Positions 56,073-64,000 of a DNA stretch of 64,000 nt are shown one piece after another (position 1 is the first letter of the stretch; every line of letters starts with the position of its first letter). The DNA lies in NCBI GenBank assembly GCA_030762895.1, contig CM061065.1:69238200-69302199 (forward strand). Direction: 5' to 3'. The notes beneath the pieces are model-generated. The model did no database searches and had not been told where the DNA came from. It worked only from the letters and a program-made list of their open reading frames with translations. This DNA comes from Sophora flavescens (taxonomy: Eukaryota; Streptophyta; Magnoliopsida; Fabales; Fabaceae). The translations under genes were made by a program, and so were the position numbers.

Positions 56073-56336
56073 AGAAGTGCTTTTTCCACTGCTTCTTGAC
56101 TTTCCTTGACTCCCGGAGCTTCACTTATTGACCTGAAAACACCAAAAGCAACCAAAAGCATAATTCTATCCAAAATAAGCTAAAAACTACACAAAAGACG
56201 CAAAACGAGTCAAAGTCCAACTTAGGAACAAAACAAGGCAAATTTGGGCGAAAACGAGATTGAACTCGAATAATTTGCACAAAAACCACGGTCCATCTAG
56301 TTATAAAACTAGATAAGTCGAAGGCTTATCACCTGA

Positions 56337-56843
56337 TAAGTTATCCTTGGAGCCAGTTTTGTGTAGAATCACCTTGTTCAGTAAATGATGAAGGATGCGA
56401 ACTAAATCCTTCATTTCTATTGATTTCCAGGAATGGGTTTTTACTGTGTCTTCTCTCATCAGAAAGGCAGCAATAACTTCTGAACCACCAAGGTCCGTCT
56501 CCCATGTCTCAGTAAAGACCACTCCTTCTTGAGCGCGTATGATGGCATCAGAAATGGTTTTCTCATACACCACTATTCTCTTCCCCAACACAGAGGTGAA
56601 GACTTCTCTATCAGAAACTTGAAGACCTCTCCAGAAATCCCTGATCAGATTAGGGAAAATGGAGATTTTCTCCGTGAAGAGTCCTCCCCAACCAGCAGCG
56701 TTGATATTCTTGCTAATATCTAGGTTATACTCCTCCAAGATTCCAAAATTGAAGTGGTGCTCAATAGCAACATTCAGTTTGTTCACATTAAAAGTTGAAG
56801 AAGAAACCATTGTTGAAGATTGAGGGTTAGGGTTTTGAAGCAT
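56337..56843 (-). pseudogene. env-position ORF, N-terminal segment
   Basis: Opens at 56843 (MLQNPNPQSSTMVSSSTFNV), with RDFWRGLQVSDREVFTSVLG and KRIVVYEKTISDAI, and reaches SKDNLSG at the solo LTR. The FW..L, G..I and I..I spacing resembles the plant transposon-associated domain found in many plant element ORFs, but I cannot confirm this. 56844-57249 between pol and this ORF is spacer. Confidence 0.68.
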
Positions 56844-57249
56844 AAAGCAGAGAGTTCAAGAGAGAGTTCAGAGACGAAGAGAGTGAAAGGTTTCTCGGAG
56901 GGAAGAGACTTGCTTAAAAAGGTTTTCAATTTTAAAGGTTTTTCTTTTGGAAATAAATCAAAAAGAAAATATTTGACAAGACGTGTCATTAAGGATAAAA
57001 TGGCATTGGTATTTTGAAACTATAAAAAGGTCTTGATGGGATTGATGGAAGTAACTGACTCAGCAAAGAAATTAAAGGACAAATTTGTCTTTGAGACAAA
57101 ATAAATGCATTTAATAAATATATGTATGGACGGGTCCAAGCAAAATGATGGACGCGGTATGCAATGGACGCGCACTTTAATTATGCAATGGATGTGAAAT
57201 GCTTTAGACGCACATACATCAACAACAAAATTCTCAATGCTAAACAGCA

Positions 57250-58740
57250 TAATCAATCCACACATAGCATATTAAGATGCTTCCTAATGAAAGTAAATAT
57301 GTCCTCGGTAAGAGGTTTAGTAAAGATATCTGCCTATTGATGGTCAGTATCTACAAATTGTATATCAAAAATATCTTTTTGCACATAATCCCTTATAAAA
57401 TAATGTTTAATCTCTATGTGCTTAGCTCTAGAATGCAATATTGGATTCTTAGATAAGTTAATTGCAATAGTATTATCACACATAAGTGGAATACTACTTA
57501 CAAACACATTGTAGTCCTCCAATTGATGCTTGATCCATAGAAGTTGTGAGCAGCAACTGGTATCTAAAATATACTCAGCTTCAGCAGTTGATAAGGCAAT
57601 GGTACTTTGTCTTTTGCTTAACCATGAGACAAGGTTAGCTCCAATGAAGTGACATCCTCCACTGATACTTTTTCTTTCAATTCTGTCTCCAGCATAGTCA
57701 GCATCACAAAAGCCAACTAATCTGTAATCTTCATTTTTCTTTAAACACAAACCCAGATTAGTAGTACCTTTCAAATATCTAAATATTCTCTTAACTTCTG
57801 ATAAGTGAGATTCTCTAGGACCAGATTGAAATCTAGCACTCAAGCATACACTGAACATAATATCAGGTCTAGACGTAGTAATATATAGAAGAGATCCTAT
57901 CACACTTCTATATACCTTTTGGTCTACCTTTTTCTCTTTATCATATTTGTTCAGTATGGACGTGGGGTGCATATGGGTATTCATTGGTTTGCAATCATTC
58001 ATTTTGAACTTCTTTAGGAGTTCCTTTGTAATCTTGGTTTGATGGATGTACACCTCGTCCATAGTTTGTTTAACTTGAAGTCAAAGGAAGAATTTGAGTT
58101 CCCCCATCATGCTCATTTTAAACTCTTTCTGCATTAACTTAGAAAATTCTTTGCACAGAGATTCATTAGTAGCACCAAAAATAATATCATCAACATATAT
58201 TTGCACAATTATGAAATTAGATTTAATTGACTTTCTAAACAAGGTTGTATCAACCTTTCCTCTATTAAATCCATTTTCCATTAGAAATGAACTTAGCCTA
58301 TCATACCATGCTCTAGGTGCTTGTTTAAGACCGTATAAAGTTTTATTAAGCTTATATACATGTTCAGGTTGGGTTTTACTTTCAAAACCCGGAGGTTGCA
58401 TTACATATACTTCTTCATTAATAACTCCATTTAGAAAAGCACTCTTAACATCCATTTGAAAAAGCATAATGCTATGATGTGCAGCATGAAAGTAAAATCC
58501 TTATTGCTTCTAATCTAGCAACATGAGCAAAAGTTTCAGTATAATCTATACCTTCTTCTTGAGAGTAACCTTGTGCAACAAGTCTTGCTTTGTTTCTTAC
58601 CACCTTACCATTCTCATAAAGTTTGTTTCTGGAAACCCATTTTGTTCCAATAACTGATTTGTCTTTAGGCAAGGTTACCAGAGTCCAAACATCACTTCTT
58701 TCAAACTGATTCAGTTCTTCTTGCATTACTAGAATCTAGC
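57250..58740 (-). pseudogene. SIRE RT and RNase H
   Basis: RT: VWTLVTLPKDKSVIGTKWVS, ARLVAQGYSQEEGIDYTETF, then a frameshift near 58470, FQMDVKSAFLNGVINEEVYV, YGLKQAPRAWYDRLSSFL and catalytic IIVQIYVDDIIFGATN near 58190. Another frameshift near 58075 precedes YIHQTKITKELLKKFKMNDC, GSLLYITTSRPDIMFSVCL and RNase H (GFCDADYAGDRIERKSISGG, STAEAEYI). A TAG at 57334 interrupts the end, after which ADIFTKPLTEDIF continues to about 57250. Confidence 0.9.
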
Positions 58741-59914
58741 CATCGTCCAACAGAGCCTCGTCTACTATCTTTGGTTCCAACTCAGAGACTAGTGCAAAAT
58801 CTTCCTGCTCTCTGAAGGTTGATCTGGTTCTTAGCCTGTCATTGGGGTTTCCAATGATTTGATCTTGTGGATGATAATTTTTGAAGTACCAAGATCTCTT
58901 AAAAGTATCCTGTTGAGAAGTGGAGGTTTCTAGTTGTTGAGGAGGGACGTCCACTTGATCATCAGCTTTTACCTCTAGTGTATCTCCTGAAATATTTAGA
59001 TCAAGATCTGCAAAAGCTTCATCTAGCTCTAATAATTTCTTATCAACCTGCTTGTCATCAAACTTGACATGAATATTTTCTTCTACTTCCAGAGTTCTAG
59101 AATTATAAACTCTAAAGCCTTTTGAAGTTTCATAATATCCTAATAGTATTTCATTATCTACTTTTGCATCAAACTTACCTAGTTGATCTTTAGTATTTAG
59201 TATATAACATTTACAACCAAAAGGATGAAAATATGAAATGTTGGGTTTTCGTCCCTTCCACAATTCACAAGGAGTCTTGTTCAAGATTGGTCTAATATAT
59301 ATTCTATTCTGAATGTATCAGGCAGTGTTAAAAGCTTCAGCCCAGAAGTGTCTAGGGACATAGTTGTTATTGAGCATTATTCTAGCCATCTCTTGAAGGG
59401 ATATGTTCTTTCTCTCTACCACACCATTTTGTTGTGGTGTTCTAGGTATTAAGAAGTTGTGAAGAATACCACTTTCTTCACAGAACTTATGAAATAGCTC
59501 ATTTTCAAACTCTCATCCATGGTCACTTTTGATTGAAGTGATACACATGTCTTTTTCATTCTGTACACGTTTGCAGAATATAGAAAAGACCTTGCAAGAC
59601 TCATCCTTGTGAGCTAGGAACATAACCCATGTCTATCTAGTGTAGTCGTCTACAATAACTAGACCATATTTCTTACCACTGACAGAAGCAGTCCTTGTTG
59701 GACCAAAGAGATCTAGGTGTAGCAGTTCTAGTGGTCTATTGGTACTAACAACATTCTTGGATTCAAAAGAACCCTTGACTTGTTTTCCCTTTTGACATGC
59801 ATCACAGGGAGCATCAGATTTGTACTTAAGGTTTGGTAGCCCTCTCACGAGGTTATGCTTATTTAGCTTTGAGATTAATCTCAGGCTTGCATGACCTAGC
59901 CTTTTGTGCCAAAT
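58741..59914 (-). pseudogene. SIRE integrase
   Basis: Zinc-finger half LPNLKYKSDAPCDACQKGKQ, first aspartate in LELLHLDLFGPTRTASVSGK, second in SIKSDHG followed by a stop where relatives have GGEFEN, glutamate in PQQNGVVERKN, then PCELWKGRKPNISYFHPFGC and a linker with LNISGDTLEVKADDQVDVPP. At least four stops or shifts (about 59514, 59635, 59320, 58735). Confidence 0.88.
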
Positions 59915-60340
59915 TCATCGCCCAACTTCAATGGACACTAGACATGAGACACTTTGATTTGAGAGGTCCTCCAAGTCAATCTTATATAGATTGTTTTGCC
60001 TCTTAGCAGTGAATAAAAGTGATCCATCATTTTTCTTGACATTACACATGTTCTTATCAAAAGAAACAACATATCCACTGTCACATAATTGACTTATGCT
60101 CAGCAGATTATGTTTTAAACCATTTACCAAAAGAACATTATCAATGGAGGGAAAATGATGTTTACCAATTTTACCTATACCAATGATTTTCCCTTTCTGG
60201 TTTCCTCCAAATGTAACCCAACCACCATCTTTGTGTCTAAGGTCTTGGAACATACACCTTTTTCCCGTCATGTGACGTGAGCATCCACGGTCCAAGTACC
60301 AAGATGTTTGTTTCTTTCCTGTTGTTAAGCAAATCTGCAA
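59915..60340 (-). pseudogene. SIRE protease
   Basis: SWYLDRGCSRHMTG is the active-site region; the family has LDSGCSRHMTG, so the DSG serine is arginine here and activity is doubtful. Downstream GNQKGKIIGIGKIG and GLKHNLLSISQLCDSGY are typical. Overlaps the gag reading in another frame. Confidence 0.87.
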
Positions 60341-62082
60341 CAGGTATTATCTTCTCTTTAGGTACCCAAACTGACTTGGGTCCTTTCTTGTTAGTGATCA
60401 TTGGATGAGAATGTTTAGCATGTTTATTATGTATGCATCTAGATGTAACATGTCGACTTTTTCCACACACTTTGCAAAAGGTGTTGGACGGGCCTGACTT
60501 AGTTTTAGCATGTTTATCTGGAGCTTTTGAAGCTCTATGTTGTGCATGTGGTTTTGACCTTTTGTGAGATGCTTCATGCTTCATGCTTCTCCTTGTCATA
60601 ACCAAGGCCAGATTTATCATAAGGTGACCTAGAATACCTTAGGATTAGGCTGAACTTGTCTGAGCCACCTACAAACTTTGACAGAGTGTCTGTCAAATAT
60701 GTCACATCTTGTTTCAGTTTTGTAACTTCACAAGAAACATCAGGCTTACACTCGAATCTGCCAGTTAAATTGACATTCTCTGATTTTAGTTTGTCATTTT
60801 CATCTTTAAGGTTTTGTTTTTCCATACAAACCTTATCATATTCTTTTGATAGTTTTGTAAACTTCTTTTTGAGACTTCTATATTCATGAGACAGTATGGA
60901 CGACTCATGCAACAATTCATCAAATGCATTTTGAAGAGTGAATGGGTTAGAGTCCATTACCTCAGCATCATTGTATTCAATTTCTGATGACATGTCAGCC
61001 ATGAGACAGATATTTGCCTCTTCCTCAGCTTCATCTTCCTCATTAGATGAGGACAGATCCATATCCTCCGAAGTAGCCATCAAACCCTTCTTCTTTTTGA
61101 AGATCTTCTTTTTGTCCTTCAAATCAGGGCAATCAGCTTTGAAATGACAGGTCTTCTTGCACTCAAAGCACAAGGGTGGACCTTTTTCCTTGGAGTCTGA
61201 TTTCTCCTTGGAAAACTTCTTGTTGAACTGCTTCCTCCTGAAGCCACCTTTCTTTCTCCACATGTGTTGAATCTTTCTGGAGATGAAAGATAGTTCATCT
61301 TCATCTGATCCTTCATCACTATCTAAAGTTCCAGTATCATCTGAAGATTCAACAGCTTTGAGAGCTTTTGATGAACTCGCTTTATTTGCTTTTAGAGTAA
61401 TAGACTTTCCTTTTTTGGAGTTGTCTTCTTCATTCAGTTCAAGTTCATTAACCTTGAGAAATCCAAGAAGGTCTTCTAGAGAAAGAGTATTCAGGTTTTT
61501 GGCTTCCTGAATAGCAGTAACCTTGGGTCTCCATTGCTTGGATAAACTTCTCAGAATCTTTCTAACATGGTCTCTATTTTCATAAGTTTTTCCAAGAGAT
61601 CTGAGACTGTTAGTGATAGTTTGAAATCTTCCAAACATTTGATAAATTTTTTCATGATCAACCATTTCAAATAGTTCATACCAGGGAACCAGCATGCTTA
61701 TCTTTGGTTCCTTTACTTGAGATGAACCCTCATGAGCTAGGGCAAGAGTATACCAGATTTCTTTGACAGTGTTGCAGCTGTGAACCTTGTTATGTTCAGA
61801 TCTAGTAATAGCACACATGAGATAGTGCTTAGCTTTTAGATTGAGCTGATGTTGATTTTTCTGCTCTTGAGTCCATTGGGATCTAGGGGCAGCAGCTCCA
61901 GCTTCACCTCTTGGCTCTGTGTAGCCGGTTTCAATCAGCTCCCAAATATCTACGTTCTGTGCATCCAAGAAGGCAATCATCCTCTTCTTCCTGTAAACAT
62001 AATCAGTTCCATCAAAGAGAGGAGGTCTGTTGATAGCTTGTCCTTTTGCATCCATGGTTGTTGGATCGTACTCCCTCAGCAC
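60237..62082 (-). pseudogene. SIRE gag with two zinc knuckles
   Basis: Long frame from 62082, likely true start MDAKGQAINRPPLFDG at 62055, to 60574: N-terminal capsid region, acidic and serine-rich middle, knuckle CFECKKTCHFKADC (the usual GH glycine is cysteine), a predicted coiled coil (KLSKEYDKVCMEKQNLKDEN), then a frameshift near 60600 to a frame with a second knuckle CKVCGKSRHVTSRC. The best-preserved gene of the element. Confidence 0.9.
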
Positions 62083-62110
62083 TTGTTAGATGCTCAACCC
62101 TTTCGAGGCT

Positions 62111-62124
62111 GAGCTCTGATACCA
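62111..62124 (-). other. PBS of SIRE element
   Basis: Minus strand TGGTATCAGAGCTC, two bases from the LTR; initiator Met-tRNA type. Confidence 0.93.
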
Positions 62125-62126
62125 AC

Positions 62127-63714
62127 TGAAGTTGATACAGGCAAACACAAGAAGGGGGGATTGAATTGTGTTTGTTAATAATTTTTGAAAACAACCTTTT
62201 TCAAAACTTATTTTCTCATACAAAGAATATAAGGCGGATGCACACACAGAAAATGATCTTTTAAAAGCTTAACAAAATCAAGTTCAAATCCCCACAGTCA
62301 GTATAAATAAATAAAACTGTAAGAGTTAAGGGATTAGAAGATTCACGCAAGTGTTTTATCCTGGTTCACTCTCTTCCAACCAAGAGCTACGTCCAGTTCC
62401 TTCGACTTGAAGGTTTTACTCCCCTATTTATCCAAATAGATTACAACAAGTATTCAACACCTCTCCAGGTTACAAGTATTCATTTCTTACCAAGCCTCTT
62501 CAGGCTCTAACTCTAACAAAAAGATTGATTGCTTTTGATATTCTAACTCACTATGTGTGAGGATATGAAAGTTTAAGATCGGTTGAATATTACAACGGTT
62601 GAATATTACAACAATATTCAAGCTAAAGAATTACAAATTTTTACTTTTGAAAGAATGATAGCTTGTGGATTGGTAAAAATTCAGCTTGCAAAAGTTCGGC
62701 CTAGTAAAAGTTGTTCTTCAGTGATTAAGGTCTTCTATGTATAGTGACCTTCTTCTTCACTTGAAAATCTTCAACGGTTATTTTGAATATATCCGTTTAG
62801 AGATAGCATTAAATGCATAATATCCGTTGTGACTGATAGCTTGATCATGGCCATTGTGAAATGTACTCTCGATTATCACTTTTGCATGAAATGGAGGGTC
62901 ACAACTCTGAGCAATTGCAACTTGAAAAACTGTCTTTCCTCCTTTATGAAAATTCCAGCTATTCCAGCAGTAAAGGTGACAGGGTGCAGAGCGTTTTGCA
63001 TTTCCCCATTGTACTATGTTACTTTTTGCATTTCCTTGATGGTACTATGTTTCTCTCACAAAGAAAAAAAGCATTAAAATAAATAAAACAAATAGCAAGG
63101 ACCAACATTCGTTTGAAATAAATATCAATCATTTAAAATAAATATTTCTTTGTGGTCGAGGCAGCATTTACTTAGTTAGATGGAGCATATAAAAACATAT
63201 AAGAAAAGCAGCTCGTTTACTTAAAATCTGCGTTTATGCGCTCATGGATAAAACCAATTCTTTAGACTCGTAATTTTCTTTTCGCTCGTCTGCTGACGTG
63301 GCATATCCTCTCATCTACTATCAAGTCTTTGGATTTGCTATATTTCAGTGAGTCATTTTGATCTCCATCTGCTGACATGGCATTTAAGCTCGTCTTCTCA
63401 TTGAAACTACCATTCTCGTCTACTGAGAATATTTTATTATCTCGTCTACTCAAAGATATAAATAAATAAATAAATAAATATACCATACGTTTTGAGCAGC
63501 TCGTCTACATGAATGGACGCGGATTCTCAATCTAAGTCCAAGCATATATAAGAAAACATATTCAAGATTTCCATAACTTACATAATTTTAATATTCCTGC
63601 AAGACTAGATAAAGCATGTTAGATCTCAACTAAAACTTTGCCATGGAAATTTAATCCTTTTTTGTTAACATCAAAGCTCAGAGATTATTAATCCAAATCA
63701 CTTTGGTTCTAACA
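62127..63714 (-). repeat. SIRE LTR, 1588 bp, shared by two internal regions
   Basis: Plus orientation TGAAGTTGATAC to GTTCTAACA. On its left is the PBS of the element above; on its right, also on the minus strand, is a PPT (63715-63735). It is therefore 5' LTR to one element and 3' LTR to another. Contains TGCTGACGTGGCA at 63291 and GGACGCGG near 63515. Possible TATA CTATACATAG near 62735-62744. Confidence 0.88.
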
Positions 63715-63852
63715 ATCTCCCCATTTTTGATGATGACAAAAACTAATTAAATTTGAGTGAGCAAAGTCTAAGAGAGCTTACAAAGCTCCCCCTAAGACAA
63801 TGAAATATTTTCTCCAGTAGTAAAGCAAACTAGCATTAGAATCTAATTGTCC
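63715..63852 (-). mobile_element. PPT and 3' untranslated end of an upstream SIRE element
   Basis: Minus strand TTTTGTCATCATCAAAAATG then GGGAGAT before the LTR, and a second purine run TCTTAGGGGGAGCTTTG near 63790. Matches the 3' end layout of the plus SIRE fragment at 41333-41452. Confidence 0.78.
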
Positions 63853-64000
63853 CTTGTTGATGTGCATAATCTTGAGCTCGAACAAATGGATGTAAAAACA
63901 GCTTTTTTACATGGACAATTAGAAGAAAGGATTTATATGAAACAACCCGAGGGATATGAAGTAAAAGGTAAGGAACACATGGTCTGTTTGCTCAAAAAGT
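63853..64000 (+). pseudogene. Ty1-copia RT fragment, runs off the window
   Basis: Plus-strand frame HNLELEQMDVKTAFLHGQLE then ERIYMKQPEGYEVKGKEHMV is the copia RT segment before the catalytic YVDD. It is not the SIRE or copia-A family by sequence (FLHG rather than FLNG). It starts abruptly at about 63853. Whether it is intact beyond the window is unknown. Confidence 0.85.

Larger units (their letters stand above)
54810..56331 (-). mobile_element. Solo LTR, Tat-like/coding-poor type, 1522 bp
   Basis: TGAACGCCGGC to AAGGCTTATCA, TSD CCTGA at 54805-54809 and 56332-56336. Minus-strand orientation (U5-end block CGGCAAGTGTACCGGGTCG at 54815). Read on the minus strand it starts TGATAAGCC and resembles the LTR at 11771. 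U3 holds a palindrome patch next to the TATA box. Confidence 0.95.
40385..63714 (-). mobile_element. SIRE/Maximus-type Ty1-copia element with env-position ORF, multiply interrupted
   Basis: Minus-strand order is 5' LTR (62127-63714), PBS, gag with two zinc knuckles, protease, integrase, RT, RNase H, then a long extra ORF after pol. That layout and gag start INRPPLFDGTDY are typical of the SIRE/Maximus lineage. The extra ORF is split by three insertions. No 3' LTR was found before the junction near 40385, so the 3' end is missing. Several stops and frameshifts in pol. Confidence 0.85.

Noticed and set aside
40385..56843. A true viral envelope gene
   Set aside because: No signal peptide, transmembrane segment or fusion-type motif seen; the env label rests only on position after pol.

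Overview
This 64-kb window is a plant nuclear segment built almost entirely of nested LTR retrotransposons. I see no tRNA, rRNA, CRISPR or prokaryotic gene and no intact cellular gene. The element types (chromovirus/Tekay-type Ty3-gypsy, Tat/Athila-type Ty3-gypsy and its coding-poor relatives, SIRE/Maximus-type and other Ty1-copia) and the density of nesting suggest a large dicot genome, possibly a legume of the pea/vetch group; that taxonomic guess is inference. All calls come from reading the sequence: terminal TG..CA dinucleotides, 5-bp target-site duplications (TSDs), primer-binding sites (PBS), polypurine tracts (PPT), paired LTRs and pol motifs.

Layout. 1-1430: a deleted Tat/Athila protease-integrase remnant and a broken LTR end. 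1431-10204: a plus-strand chromovirus with truncated 5' LTR, decayed gag-pol-chromodomain and a ~3.06-kb 3' LTR. 10205-24019: the 3' part and LTR of a Tat-like element, itself cut by a solo chromovirus-type LTR (11899-14703, TSD CTTTA) and by a complete minus-strand copia element (15327-23473, TSD GAGAG) whose 5' LTR was in turn hit by another solo LTR (21778-23403, TSD ATATT). 24020-38465: probably the lowest-copy sequence in the window, with a few exon-like minus-strand islands, interrupted by a ~4.1-kb minus-strand chromovirus LTR (27049-31116) and a second, plus-strand copy of the same copia family (31465-37888, TSD TAGAA). 38466-40353: a minus-strand chromovirus-type LTR remnant. About 40385-63714: one minus-strand SIRE/Maximus-type element (5' LTR, gag, protease, integrase, RT, RNase H, env-position ORF). 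Its env-position ORF was opened by a solo LTR (54810-56331, TSD CCTGA), by a coding-poor plus-strand element (43639-54619, TSD GGGAC) that carries a minus-strand relative (47331-53072, TSD TGTTT), and by a truncated plus-strand SIRE fragment (41333-43090). The window ends in a remnant of a further SIRE copy and a plus-strand copia RT fragment.

Working together: autonomous families supply gag, protease, RT and integrase; the two coding-poor elements keep only LTRs, a tRNA-Asp-type PBS, a PPT and a family-specific ORF, so they presumably depend on a Tat/Athila helper. The most unusual signal is a vocabulary of CG-rich palindromes (cores CACGGCCGTG and TCGCGAGGCGAG). They are clustered just upstream of TATA boxes in the U3 of unrelated gypsy LTRs, and they also sit in the untranslated leader of a copia family and near the 3' end of a coding-poor element.
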